A stretch of 20,743 bases of DNA from assembly GCA_958405355.1 (NCBI GenBank), contig CATYEA010000008.1, positions 1 through 20,743 of the forward strand, written 5' to 3'. The notes under the pieces were generated by a model. That model saw only the letters and a list, made by a program, of their open reading frames with translations, did no database searches and was not told the DNA's origin. A program made the translations under genes and the position numbers. This document shows, piece by piece, positions 1 through 8,117 of this stretch; the first letter of the stretch is position 1; the number at the start of each line of letters is the position of its first letter. The DNA comes from an uncultured Lachnospiraceae bacterium (GTDB lineage Bacteria > Bacillota > Clostridia > Lachnospirales > Lachnospiraceae).

Positions 1-6
1 CAACTC

Positions 7-37
7 AAAAAGGCTGAAAACCTGTCTATTTTCAGCC
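7..37 (-). terminator. Intrinsic terminator of the MreB-type gene
   Basis: On the minus strand a perfect 9-bp stem (GGCTGAAAA paired with TTTTCAGCC, arms at 29-37 and 12-20) has an 8-nt loop and is followed by a run of five T (7-11). It starts 10 bases after the stop codon of the MreB-type gene, so it is well placed to end that transcript. Confidence 0.85.
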
Positions 38-46
38 CCTCAAAAA

Positions 47-1042
47 CTATTTCTCGCCTTTTTTTGCTTCCATAAATTCCGTATATCTTCCTGTTCCTAT
101 GGCAACTACGGAAATCGGATCATCTGCCAATGTTGTACGGATACCTGTAATCTGTTCAATGAGCCGGTCCATACCATAAAGCAGACTTCCCCCGCCAGTC
201 AGCAAAATACCACGGGTTGCAATATCCGCAGATAATTCCGGCGGTGTTTCTTCCAAAACTTTATGAAGTCCGGTGATGATCTGAGTCAGACAGCTTTCTA
301 AAGCCTCCTGGGTCTCCACCGAACTCATAACGATGGTTTTCGGAAGTCCAGTCAAAACATTCCGTCCGCAGACTTCCATCGTTTCTTCCTCATCCCTCGG
401 ATAAGCCGTACCAATCTGTTTCTTAATCTCCTCGGCTGTCCGTTCTCCAACAAGAATTTCATACTTTTTACGCAGATACCGCACAATGGCATCGTCAAAA
501 TCATTTCCGGCTACCTTCAGCGACTGACTGACAACCGTATCTCCATAGGAGATAACCGCCACATCCGTAGTTCCGCCACCGATATCCACAACAATATTTC
601 CGAATGGTTTTGAAATGTCAATTCCTGCACCTAAAGCAGCCGCAATCGGCTCTTCAACAATAATAACATCTCTGGCCCCGGCTTCCATCGTCGCATCGAT
701 AACAGCCCGTTTTTCAACCTCGGTCACACCGCTCGGCACACAAACCGTAATCCTCGGCCGCCAGAAAGTCTTTCGCCCAACTGCTTTATGAATAAAATAT
801 TTAAGCATTTTTTCCGTAATCGTATAATCTGAAATCACACCCTGACGAAGCGGACGCACAGCAGCAATATTGCCTGGGGTCCGTCCGATCATCTCCCGCG
901 CCTCTTCGCCAATACTTTTGATTTCATTTGTATCTCTGTCATAAGCCACTACGGAAGGCTCATGAAGCACAATGCCTGTACCTCTTATATAAACAAGAAC
1001 ACTATCTGTTCCCAAATCAATTCCAATATCAGACGCTAACAT
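47..1042 (-). CDS. mreB: MreB/Mbl-family rod shape-determining actin
   Basis: This bacterial actin forms membrane-associated filaments that guide lateral cell-wall synthesis in rod-shaped cells. The 331-residue product has the actin-fold ATPase signatures: phosphate-1 loop DLGT (residues 9-12), phosphate-2 loop DIGGGTTD (153-160) and adenosine loop LTGGGS (281-286). The length matches MreB, Mbl and MreBH, which the sequence alone cannot separate. I start at the ATG at 1042 (MLASDIGIDLGT), which has AAAGGGG 6-7 bases upstream. An in-frame ATG at 1072 adds ten basic residues but has no usable spacing to a ribosome site and lies only a few bases after a TATAAT box at 1083-1088. The gene stands alone, without mreC or mreD nearby, so it may be an accessory paralogue rather than the main mreBCD copy. 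It follows yfhO by 68 bases with no terminator between, so some read-through is possible. Confidence 0.9.
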   Translation of the reverse strand: MLASDIGIDLGTDSVLVYIRGTGIVLHEPSVVAYDRDTNEIKSIGEEAREMIGRTPGNIAAVRPLRQGVISDYTITEKMLKYFIHKAVGRKTFWRPRITVCVPSGVTEVEKRAVIDATMEAGARDVIIVEEPIAAALGAGIDISKPFGNIVVDIGGGTTDVAVISYGDTVVSQSLKVAGNDFDDAIVRYLRKKYEILVGERTAEEIKKQIGTAYPRDEEETMEVCGRNVLTGLPKTIVMSSVETQEALESCLTQIITGLHKVLEETPPELSADIATRGILLTGGGSLLYGMDRLIEQITGIRTTLADDPISVVAIGTGRYTEFMEAKKGEK

Positions 1043-1082
1043 ATGTGTCCCCTTTCGTCCTTTTTTCTTCATTCACCCTTTT

Positions 1083-1088
1083 ATTATA
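1083..1088 (-). promoter_or_regulatory. Candidate -10 box for the MreB-type gene
   Basis: A perfect TATAAT lies on the minus strand 41 bases before the chosen start at 1042. No convincing -35 hexamer is seen 16-18 bases upstream (GTGGTA at 17). If used, it gives a leader of about 35 bases, which fits the 1042 start and not the one at 1072. Confidence 0.4.
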
Positions 1089-1110
1089 ACTGATTTCGCA
1101 AAAATTACCA

Positions 1111-3711
1111 CTAAATAATCTTTCTTTTTCTGTAACCAGCCACAGAAAGGGCAGCGAAAATAATAACTGATGCAATTGATACAGCAATTCCTACAGATAT
1201 GCCTTTAACATGATAGATAAGTTCAATCTGATTCTCACCAGCCTGCACAGGAATTGTCATAAATATATTCACGCCGTCCTCAGCCTGAACCTCAGTACCG
1301 TTAACAGTAACTCTCCAGTTCTCTTCATTTGGAATTGTCAGCATCAGCCATCCATCAGCTTCCGCATAATAATTACCGCTGACATAACCGTCTTCAAACA
1401 CTTCCGGCTCAAAAGCCCCGGTCCGCAGTCTTTCGATGACCTGTTCAAAAACATCCATATTCAGCTTATAAAATACACTTTGCATTTGGTCGTCGACATG
1501 CTCTGCGTCAACTTCAAAATCTCCGACATTAAAACATACCTGATTTTCCTGTGACAACATGCCCGCCTGATAAATTCCCATATTTGCCCAATCACTCCGA
1601 TAATAACAGGAGAATTCACCATTGATGTCCATCGGAATTGCATCCATTGTTGAACGGGTATAGCCATAAACTATATCATTTCCGTCCAGCTTCGGAATGC
1701 TATAGATGATTTTCTCACTCACTTCATCATATACACAGTCCGCTTCCACCGGCTCATAAAGTGCAATATCCTCTCCCAGAATTGCACTGTAAACCTTATT
1801 TTGAAACTCAAACGGGTTATCCTGACCAATACTGTTTACATCAAACTGACTTCCCACCGGTATGGAATTCAAAACATCGTCACTGACACTAAAACCAAGA
1901 TTCAAAGCATAAGGATTATAATAAACTGACTTTCCATTCCGCTCCGGAATCTCTTCAACATGCTCCAGTCCAAAATATGCCTTTGAAGACATCAGATAGC
2001 GAATGCCGAGCAAACTATCCGAAGTCAGTATTGGTTCATGGTAAAATGACGGAAAAACGCCCTTGCAGTATCCCATAGCCAAAATAAAATCTGCTGTTTT
2101 TTTATCATAGGATGATGAATACTGCTGAATGCCTGAATAGCCATAGGCCAGACTTTCATTGGCAAAAAATGAATTATCATAAGTTTTTCTATCCCTGTTT
2201 TCATTCTGCTCCATACGATAAAATGCAGATCCATCATACGCCTGTACACTTGATACAAGAGCTTCCTGCTCACTGGAATATGCCGCATATTCACCGGCCG
2301 GTTTCCGATAAACGTCACTGGTCACCCAATAACTGTTCGCCAATATTTCCGAGTAAAAGGCCAGCATGATCAGAATAAGACACAGGCCTCTGTATTTTCC
2401 CTTGAACAAATAAATATATACAGCCGCACCATAAAATAAAAGCAGACCAATCTGAATCCACAGAACGATAGTGTCAAAGGGCTGGATAACATCAAAAATC
2501 AAAAATACAGCAATATTTGCTCCGGCAATTTTGGCAAAAAGCCTGCCATCCATTTTGTCTAGCTGCTCCAGCGCCTGAGCCGCCGTAAAAACAATCGTAA
2601 AGATAACAATATAGGCAAAACGGAATTTAAATGCTGCAGGAAATTTAAAACCGCACCATATATTTTCCAGCGGCTTAAAAAACTCCGATAAAACCATTAC
2701 AGAAACCATTATGGCCGTACACGCTTTATCAAATGTCTTTATATTTTTTGAAAAGAAATAATAACCGGCGCAGATGAGCAGAAATACGCCACAGAATAAT
2801 GTAATGGTAGAATCATGTACGGTCATCCCCATATTTGGGGTTCCAATCATAAATCCCCGATAAATATTCAACAGACTTCCATTGGTCCCACAGGAAAAAA
2901 TACCTTCATCCAGGATGCTCCGACCGCTGCTCTGTCCAAAGACTACAGGAACAAAAAAGGCATAGCTCAGCATAACTCCGAGAAGCTCTATACCGCAGAA
3001 GCGCAAAAATTGCCCGACCGTCTTTTTTAATGTCAATTGCTGATGTTCATAATTCCACCGAATCTGCTCATACAGGAAATAAATCACCGCAAAAAGGCAA
3101 TTCATGTACCCGGTATACCAGTTAAATATAATAGAAAGGGCAAAACTTATATAAAGCATCCCCTTCTTTTTCTCAGACATATACCGCCAGATGCCCCAAA
3201 GTATAATTGGAAGCATATAAACACCATCCAGCCAGGATATATTACTTAACTGTCCAACATTATACTGGGTAAATGCATAGGCCAATGATACGATAACAAT
3301 AAAAGCCGGCTTTAATTTTTCCAGACGATGACTGATAAACAAAGAAAAAGTAAATCCACATAAGCCAACTTTCAAAATCGTTATGATCAGCACGAAGGCC
3401 TCCAGCTGATTTTCTTCAAGAAAAAACAGCAGCAGATTAAACGGTGAAGAAAGGTAATAGCCAAACAGTGCCACCAGAGAACCTCCCAGTGACTTGGAAA
3501 AAGAATAGCCAATATGAGCATTTCCGGCCATAACCTCTTTTAAGTACCTGAAAAAATCCACATATTGAATATAACAGTCATTTGTCAATACGGAATATTC
3601 GCCGAAAGGGTACACCCCCAGCTTCCAAAAACAAATGACCACCGCCAGCATGGATAATGCTGCCGCAGCAAGCCCCCATATGATGTATCTTTTACTATTT
3701 TTAGTCCTCAT
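1111..3711 (-). CDS. yfhO: YfhO-family GT-C type membrane protein
   Basis: YfhO proteins are polytopic membrane proteins of the GT-C class. In Bacillus subtilis the family member works with CsbB to put sugar on lipoteichoic acid outside the cell, taking it from a polyprenyl-phosphate carrier. The 866-residue product has an N-terminal membrane segment (about 10-30), then an acidic external-loop motif, TNDCYIQY, with Asp45 in the place where GT-C enzymes keep a catalytic acid. Many further hydrophobic segments run to about residue 460, followed by a large soluble extracytoplasmic region (about 470-830) and a last membrane segment (about 836-860) ending in basic RKRKII. Its length agrees with the family. 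The ATG at 3711 has GGAGATAGAGG just upstream, partly inside the stop of the GT2 gene; only three bases separate the two genes, so they are surely co-transcribed. The acceptor polymer and the sugar are not shown by the sequence. Confidence 0.85.
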   Translation of the reverse strand: MRTKNSKRYIIWGLAAAALSMLAVVICFWKLGVYPFGEYSVLTNDCYIQYVDFFRYLKEVMAGNAHIGYSFSKSLGGSLVALFGYYLSSPFNLLLFFLEENQLEAFVLIITILKVGLCGFTFSLFISHRLEKLKPAFIVIVSLAYAFTQYNVGQLSNISWLDGVYMLPIILWGIWRYMSEKKKGMLYISFALSIIFNWYTGYMNCLFAVIYFLYEQIRWNYEHQQLTLKKTVGQFLRFCGIELLGVMLSYAFFVPVVFGQSSGRSILDEGIFSCGTNGSLLNIYRGFMIGTPNMGMTVHDSTITLFCGVFLLICAGYYFFSKNIKTFDKACTAIMVSVMVLSEFFKPLENIWCGFKFPAAFKFRFAYIVIFTIVFTAAQALEQLDKMDGRLFAKIAGANIAVFLIFDVIQPFDTIVLWIQIGLLLFYGAAVYIYLFKGKYRGLCLILIMLAFYSEILANSYWVTSDVYRKPAGEYAAYSSEQEALVSSVQAYDGSAFYRMEQNENRDRKTYDNSFFANESLAYGYSGIQQYSSSYDKKTADFILAMGYCKGVFPSFYHEPILTSDSLLGIRYLMSSKAYFGLEHVEEIPERNGKSVYYNPYALNLGFSVSDDVLNSIPVGSQFDVNSIGQDNPFEFQNKVYSAILGEDIALYEPVEADCVYDEVSEKIIYSIPKLDGNDIVYGYTRSTMDAIPMDINGEFSCYYRSDWANMGIYQAGMLSQENQVCFNVGDFEVDAEHVDDQMQSVFYKLNMDVFEQVIERLRTGAFEPEVFEDGYVSGNYYAEADGWLMLTIPNEENWRVTVNGTEVQAEDGVNIFMTIPVQAGENQIELIYHVKGISVGIAVSIASVIIFAALSVAGYRKRKII

Positions 3712-3714
3712 CCT

Positions 3715-4656
3715 CTATCTCCGTTCACGAACAATATAAATCGGTCTTCTTTTTGTCTCTAAGTAAGTCTTTGCAATATACAGGCCAATAATTCCTAAAC
3801 ATAACAACTGAATACCGCCCAAGAATACAATAATCGTCACAAGGGACGGCCATCCGGCCACAGGGTCTCCAAAAATCAGCGCACGAATGATAACCACCAG
3901 CATTCCGACAAATGAAACACCGCAAAGGCCAATCCCCAGAACGGATGCAATGGAAAGCGGCATGGTTGAATAGGCCAATATGCCGTCAATCGAATATAAA
4001 AATAATTTCCAAAATGACCATTTTGTCTCGCCAACACTCCGCTCCACATTCTCAAATTCCAGCCATTTCGTCCGGAATCCTACCCAACTGTAGATACCTT
4101 TCGTAAAACGATTATATTCCTGATCCTGTAAAATGGCATCGACCATCTTTCGGCTCATGAAGCGATAATCACGGGCTCCATCGACAATTTCCGTATCGGA
4201 CATTTTGTTGATTAATCTATAAAACATACGTGCAAAAAAAGACCGAATCGGTGGTTCCCCTTTTCGCGTCACCCGGCGTGTTGCCACACAATCGTAGTCT
4301 TCCTCACCCGCAGAATCCTTAATAATTTTATACATCTCCGGAAGCATTCTCGGGGGGTCCTGCAAATCCACATCCATCGTAGCCACATAATCTCCGTTCG
4401 CAGCCTGCAGACCTGCGTACAGTCCGGCTTCTTTTCCAAAATTTCTTGAAAATGAAACGAAATGAACACGCTCGTCCATATCACATAATTTTTTTATACT
4501 TTTCAAAGTTCCGTCTCTGCTGCCATCATCAACGAAACAAAACTCTATTTCCAGTTCGTCCTTCAATGATTCAACTGCTTTTAAGGTCTCTCTATAAAAA
4601 ATTGGAACAGCTTCCTCTTCGTTATAACAAGGCACGACTATCGATAACAGTTCCAC
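3715..4656 (-). CDS. GT2 polyprenyl-phosphate glycosyltransferase (CsbB/GtrB/DPM1-like)
   Basis: Enzymes of this type move a sugar from a nucleotide sugar to undecaprenyl phosphate on the inner face of the membrane, making a lipid-linked donor that is used outside the cell. The 313-residue protein opens with the GT-A fold (SIVVPCYNEEE, residues 5-15; VDDGS, 42-46), has the metal-binding DVDLQDPP motif (95-102) and the conserved KWSFWKL stretch (212-218). It ends with two membrane segments (about 231-260 and 270-295) and a basic tail, exactly the CsbB/GtrB layout. It starts with GTG at 4656, with GGAGGTGA seven bases upstream. It is the first gene of a two-gene operon with yfhO behind a consensus promoter. 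In B. subtilis the equivalent pathway also needs the flippase GtcA, which is not in this window. The sugar cannot be read from sequence; GlcNAc or glucose would be usual. Confidence 0.9.
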   Translation of the reverse strand: MELLSIVVPCYNEEEAVPIFYRETLKAVESLKDELEIEFCFVDDGSRDGTLKSIKKLCDMDERVHFVSFSRNFGKEAGLYAGLQAANGDYVATMDVDLQDPPRMLPEMYKIIKDSAGEEDYDCVATRRVTRKGEPPIRSFFARMFYRLINKMSDTEIVDGARDYRFMSRKMVDAILQDQEYNRFTKGIYSWVGFRTKWLEFENVERSVGETKWSFWKLFLYSIDGILAYSTMPLSIASVLGIGLCGVSFVGMLVVIIRALIFGDPVAGWPSLVTIIVFLGGIQLLCLGIIGLYIAKTYLETKRRPIYIVRERR

Positions 4657-4682
4657 ACACTCACCTCCGATTTTTATAATTA

Positions 4683-4711
4683 ATTATATTTTTTATGCCT
4701 ATATTTGTCAA
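4683..4711 (-). promoter_or_regulatory. Consensus promoter of the GT2-yfhO operon
   Basis: On the minus strand TTGACA (4706-4711) is followed by exactly 17 bases and TATAAT (4683-4688), a full match to the vegetative sigma-A consensus. It lies 26 bases before the GTG start and downstream of the copper-operon terminator. High, housekeeping-type expression is likely; no obvious operator overlaps it. Confidence 0.85.
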
Positions 4712-4737
4712 CATAGTTACATTCTTCCAGAGAAGGA

Positions 4738-4780
4738 AAGCCTCCGGGCAATGACTTTTGGTTCATTTTTCCGGAGGCTT
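4738..4780 (-). terminator. Hairpin terminator of the copper operon
   Basis: A perfect 10-bp stem (AAGCCTCCGG paired with CCGGAGGCTT, arms at 4738-4747 and 4771-4780) encloses a 23-base loop that can pair further. It begins 24 bases after the copZ stop. On the minus strand the trailing bases are TTTCCTTCTC, a broken T-run, so termination may be incomplete. The position between copZ and the next promoter supports the role. Confidence 0.6.
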
Positions 4781-4803
4781 CATCTTAAAAATTTTAATCG
4801 CCT

Positions 4804-5001
4804 TTATTCAATTCCAGTCACATCAAATCCAGCTTCATCAATGGCTGCTTTCAGTGCAGCTTCGTCATAAGCGCCGTCAAAAGTTGCGCATTTGTCTTCC
4901 AGGCTGACATTGATATCTTTTACTCCCAGACCTTCCAGTGCTTCTGTGACGTGCATAACACATTTCTGGCATCCCATGCCCTCAATCATTACTTTTGTCA
5001 T
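4804..5001 (-). CDS. copZ: CopZ-like copper chaperone (single HMA domain)
   Basis: This 65-residue protein is a single heavy-metal-associated (HMA) domain, the size of CopZ, which carries Cu(I) in the cytosol and passes it to CopA or to the copper repressor. The metal site is GMGCQKC, with Cys11 and Cys14 as the CxxC pair and Met9 in the usual place before it; a Gly replaces the more common Thr or Ser just before the first Cys. The rest follows the beta-alpha-beta-beta-alpha-beta pattern, ending near AGFDVTGIE. The ATG at 5001 has AGGAGAG eight bases upstream. It is the last gene of the csoR-copA-copZ operon, 51 bases after copA and before a hairpin terminator. Copper rather than another soft metal is inferred from the neighbouring CsoR and CopA. 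Confidence 0.87.
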   Translation of the reverse strand: MTKVMIEGMGCQKCVMHVTEALEGLGVKDINVSLEDKCATFDGAYDEAALKAAIDEAGFDVTGIE

Positions 5002-5052
5002 TTTGAATCTCTCCTTCTACCATTTGTTTTTATAATAATACTATTTTAAAGC

Positions 5053-7641
5053 TTATTCAAGGGATTTCGTCCCAATATATTCATAGCCTTCCTTTTCGAT
5101 GGCCTGCTTAATGTCATCCTCCGGCACATCTTCATTCATGGAAATAACGGCCGTTCCGGCTTCATGGCTGACAACAGCTTCCGAAATCTGCGGGAACTTT
5201 TCAAGACACCGTTTCACCATCTTTTCACAATGGCCGCACATCATCCCTTCAATCTCCAGTGTTTTCATCATCATCGGCTCGCTGCCGGAATTCCCGGAAT
5301 TCTTCGTCTCCGCTGCCGTCTTCAGCGATGCCGTAACATCCGATATATCCACACTCTGGATTTTCTTATCCTTTGACGCATTATGCATCTTAAAGAAATT
5401 CAGCCGCAGCGCATTGGATACGACACAGAAACTGGACAAACTCATGGCTGCAGCGCCGAACATCGGATTCAGCTTCAAGCCAAACAATGGAATCCAAATA
5501 CCCGCTGCCAGCGGAATGCCGATAACATTATAGAAAAACGCCCAGAACAGATTTTCATGGATATTTTTCAATGTCGCACGACTCAAACGTATGGCGGCCG
5601 GCACATCACTCAGGCGGCTCTTCATAAGAACCACATCGGCCGCATCAATGGCAATATCCGTTCCGGCACCGATGGCGATACCAATATCTGCCCGCGTCAA
5701 GGCCGGCGCATCATTGATACCGTCGCCGACCATAGCAACTTTGCCCTTTTCCTTCAAAGCCCGGATCACACTTCCCTTGCCGTCCGGCAATACTCCGGCA
5801 ACAACTTCATCCACGCCGGCCTGAGCGCCGATGGCTCTGGCCGTCCGTTCATTATCTCCGGTCAGCATGACGACCCGGATACCCATATTCTGCAACTCCC
5901 GAACCGCCTGTGGGCTATCTTCTTTAATCACATCGGCAACTGCAATGATACCGACAAACTTTCCATTTCGTCCAAAGAACAATGGTGTTTTCCCGGCCTC
6001 GGCAAGATTCTCCGCCCGTTTTTCCATTTCTTCGGAAACGACCATATGTCCACGGACAAATTTCAGATTGCCGCCCACCAAAATGTCCCCATTCAGAGAA
6101 GCTTTCAGACCATTCCCCGGCAACGCCTGAAAATCCACAACTTCGGCCGCTGTCATCTGTCTTTCCTCAGCCTGCTGCAGAATAGCCCGGGCCAATGGGT
6201 GTTCACTCTTCTTTTCCAGCGCATAGGCCAAACCAAGAAGTTCTTCTTCCCGGATACCCTCGTTCGGAATTATATCTGTTACTCTCGGTTCGCCGCTGGT
6301 AATCGTCCCGGTTTTATCCAATGCAACAATCTGAACCTTACCAGCCTCTTCCAAAGATACGGCGGTCTTAAAGAGAATTCCATGCTTGGCTCCCATACCA
6401 TTGCCGACCATAATAGCCACCGGCGTTGCAAGTCCCAACGCACACGGACAACTGATAACTAAAACTGAAATCCCTCTGGCCAGTGCAAATCCAACGGTCT
6501 GGCCTGCCAACAGCCATACAAGCGTTGTAATGACTGCAATCGTAATAACTGCCGGAACAAAGATACCGGAAACCTTATCTGCCACTTTGGCAATCGGCGC
6601 TTTTGTGGCCGCCGCATCACTGACCATTTTGATGATCTGCGACAAGGTCGTATCTTCGCCGACCCGGGTAGCCTCGCAGCGGATAAATCCGGACTGGTTT
6701 ACCGTAGCCGCAGATACGGCGTCACCTTCTGCCTTATCTACAGGAATACTTTCTCCGGTCAAAGCAGATTCATTGACGGCACTGCTTCCCTCAAGAATAA
6801 TACCATCCACCGGTATATTTTCTCCCGGACGGACAACAAACATATCGCCCTTTCTTACCTGCTCGATCGGCACCACAGTTTCTGCACCGTCCTTTAAAAC
6901 GGTTGCTGTCTTTGGCGCCATCTTCATAAGGCTTTTTAAAGCATCCGTCGTCTTTCCCTTAGAGCGGGCCTCCAGCATTTTACCTACAGTGATCAGCGTC
7001 AGAATCATCGCCGCCGACTCAAAATAAAATTCGTGCATGTAGGTCATCACTCCGGCCATATCACCATTCGCCTGAGCATCCGTCATGGCAAACAGCGCAT
7101 AGGTACTGTAGACAAAAGATGCACCGGAACCGAGAGCTACCAGGGTATCCATATTCGGTGCCCGATGAAATAAACTCTTAAATCCGCTGATAAAAAATTT
7201 CTGATTAATGACCATAACAATGACTGTCAGCAGAAGCTGCAGCAATCCCATGGCCACATGATTATTCTCAAAAAATGCCGGAACCGGCCAGCCCCACATC
7301 ATATGCCCCATAGAAAAATACATTAGGACAATAAGGAATCCAACCGACGACCATAATCTCTTTTTTAAAACCGGCGTTTCCCTGTCTTTTAACATATCCT
7401 CCGCATCTGCTCCGGAACCCGCCTGAGAATGGTCCGCTGCGGCTCCCTTTTTCGATGCGCCATAACCGGCCTTCTCAACGGCCGCAATAATATCCTGGGC
7501 TGACGCACTGCCTTCCACCCCCATGGAATTGGTCAGCAGGCTGACGGAACAGGATGTAACTCCCGGCACCTTCGACACGGCCTTTTCTACCCGGCTGCTG
7601 CAGGCTGCACAGGACATACCGGTAACTGTATATTGTTCCAT
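5053..7641 (-). CDS. copA: Copper-exporting P1B-type ATPase CopA with HMA domains at both ends
   Basis: CopA pumps Cu(I) out of the cytosol using ATP. The 862-residue protein has, in order: an N-terminal HMA domain (GMSCAAC, Cys11 and Cys14), a linker, the membrane core, the actuator motif TGES (295-298), the ion-path CPC (398-400), phosphorylated Asp442 in DKTGT, the SEHP motif with His481-Pro482, the hinge GDGINDAP (639-646), and the YN (704-705) and MSLSS (733-737) residues of the last two helices, which are diagnostic of Cu(I) pumps. After the last helix comes a roughly 35-residue linker and a second HMA domain (GMMCGHC, Cys802 and Cys805) at the extreme C-terminus, an unusual place. The ATG at 7641 follows GAGGAGG by seven bases. 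It is the middle gene of the csoR-copA-copZ operon, 22 bases after csoR, and is expected to be induced by copper through CsoR. Confidence 0.95.
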   Translation of the reverse strand: MEQYTVTGMSCAACSSRVEKAVSKVPGVTSCSVSLLTNSMGVEGSASAQDIIAAVEKAGYGASKKGAAADHSQAGSGADAEDMLKDRETPVLKKRLWSSVGFLIVLMYFSMGHMMWGWPVPAFFENNHVAMGLLQLLLTVIVMVINQKFFISGFKSLFHRAPNMDTLVALGSGASFVYSTYALFAMTDAQANGDMAGVMTYMHEFYFESAAMILTLITVGKMLEARSKGKTTDALKSLMKMAPKTATVLKDGAETVVPIEQVRKGDMFVVRPGENIPVDGIILEGSSAVNESALTGESIPVDKAEGDAVSAATVNQSGFIRCEATRVGEDTTLSQIIKMVSDAAATKAPIAKVADKVSGIFVPAVITIAVITTLVWLLAGQTVGFALARGISVLVISCPCALGLATPVAIMVGNGMGAKHGILFKTAVSLEEAGKVQIVALDKTGTITSGEPRVTDIIPNEGIREEELLGLAYALEKKSEHPLARAILQQAEERQMTAAEVVDFQALPGNGLKASLNGDILVGGNLKFVRGHMVVSEEMEKRAENLAEAGKTPLFFGRNGKFVGIIAVADVIKEDSPQAVRELQNMGIRVVMLTGDNERTARAIGAQAGVDEVVAGVLPDGKGSVIRALKEKGKVAMVGDGINDAPALTRADIGIAIGAGTDIAIDAADVVLMKSRLSDVPAAIRLSRATLKNIHENLFWAFFYNVIGIPLAAGIWIPLFGLKLNPMFGAAAMSLSSFCVVSNALRLNFFKMHNASKDKKIQSVDISDVTASLKTAAETKNSGNSGSEPMMMKTLEIEGMMCGHCEKMVKRCLEKFPQISEAVVSHEAGTAVISMNEDVPEDDIKQAIEKEGYEYIGTKSLE

Positions 7642-7663
7642 ATTATGCCTCCTCTTTAAAGCT

Positions 7664-7969
7664 TTATTTCATAAGTTTCGGTAAAAGTGCTACTAATTCA
7701 TCAATGGTTTCATCCTTTCCCTGCCGGATATCCTCAGCCACACAGGTTCGGATATGATTCGCCAGCAATTCTCTGGAAAATCCATTCAGAGCCGCATTTG
7801 CCGCCGCCACCTGAACTAAAATATCCGTACAGTACACATCCCTCTCAACCATCCCTTTGATACCGCGAATCTGACCCTCGATCCGATTCAAACGATGAAT
7901 CAGGCTTTTATATTCTTCTTCTGAACGTTCCTTTGTCTTATGACAACAACATTCTTTCCCTTTTTCCAT
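7664..7969 (-). CDS. csoR: CsoR-type Cu(I)-sensing transcriptional repressor
   Basis: CsoR is an all-helical repressor that leaves its operator when it binds Cu(I). The 101-residue product has the family signature [16 protein letters not shown] (26-41) and the full copper triad Cys47, His72 and Cys76 (the C-H-C pattern that separates CsoR from RcnR, FrmR and CstR). A Cys-rich ECCCH stretch at 6-10 could add metal binding. I start at the ATG at 7969 ([10 protein letters not shown]), with AAAGGA 12 bases upstream. An open frame continues to 8044, but that start would put both operators and the promoter inside the gene and adds residues foreign to the family. It leads the operon with copA and copZ and very likely represses its own transcription through the two GC-flanked palindromes upstream. 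Confidence 0.94.
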   Translation of the reverse strand: MEKGKECCCHKTKERSEEEYKSLIHRLNRIEGQIRGIKGMVERDVYCTDILVQVAAANAALNGFSRELLANHIRTCVAEDIRQGKDETIDELVALLPKLMK

Positions 7970-7993
7970 ATTTATACACATTCCTTTCACATC

Positions 7994-8010
7994 ATACCCC
8001 ATCAGGGTAT
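7994..8010. promoter_or_regulatory. CsoR-type operator 2 (over the transcription start)
   Basis: A 17-bp palindrome, ATACCC-CATCA-GGGTAT, with perfect 6-bp arms. The predicted start of transcription (about 8008) lies within it, so a bound repressor would block initiation. It matches the TACCC/GGGTA form of known CsoR sites. Confidence 0.8.
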
Positions 8011-8014
8011 GTTT

Positions 8015-8044
8015 ATTATATACCCCCAAAGGGTATACTGTCAA
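8015..8044 (-). promoter_or_regulatory. Consensus promoter of the csoR-copA-copZ operon
   Basis: On the minus strand TTGACA (8039-8044) and TATAAT (8015-8020) are separated by 18 bases, both hexamers perfect. The spacer is almost wholly occupied by an operator palindrome (8020-8036), and a second palindrome covers the start site, so copper-responsive repression is the likely control. The leader before the csoR ATG is about 39 bases. Confidence 0.88.
8020..8036. promoter_or_regulatory. CsoR-type operator 1 (between -35 and -10)
   Basis: A 17-bp palindrome, ATACCC-CCAAA-GGGTAT, with perfect 6-bp arms, one pair longer when flanks are counted. It fills the -35/-10 spacer of the operon promoter. 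Its centre is 26 bp from that of operator 2, and both share the same arms. Confidence 0.82.
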
Positions 8045-8076
8045 TATGCCTGATGAAGAAATATTATCACTACACG

Positions 8077-8103
8077 AAAAAATGCCCGGATTTCTCCGGG
8101 CAT
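8077..8103 (-). terminator. Intrinsic terminator of the monocistronic GT2 gene
   Basis: On the minus strand a perfect 9-bp GC-rich stem (ATGCCCGGA with TCCGGGCAT, arms at 8095-8103 and 8082-8090) and a GAAA tetraloop are followed by six T (8077-8082, sharing the last stem base). It begins 15 bases after the GT2 stop and insulates the copper operon promoter from that gene. Confidence 0.92.
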
Positions 8104-8117
8104 AAAATGCATCAACA

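Noticed and set aside
5383..6462. A 359-codon open frame on the plus strand, with a second of 213 codons at 6386-7027
   Set aside because: Both lie wholly antisense to copA, whose minus-strand frame has every P1B-ATPase motif. No ribosome site precedes them, and the translated products are low-complexity with no family features. They arise from codon bias of copA.
7970..8044. Longer start for CsoR reaching 8044
   Set aside because: It would place the promoter and both operators inside the gene, lacks a ribosome site and adds residues not seen in the family.
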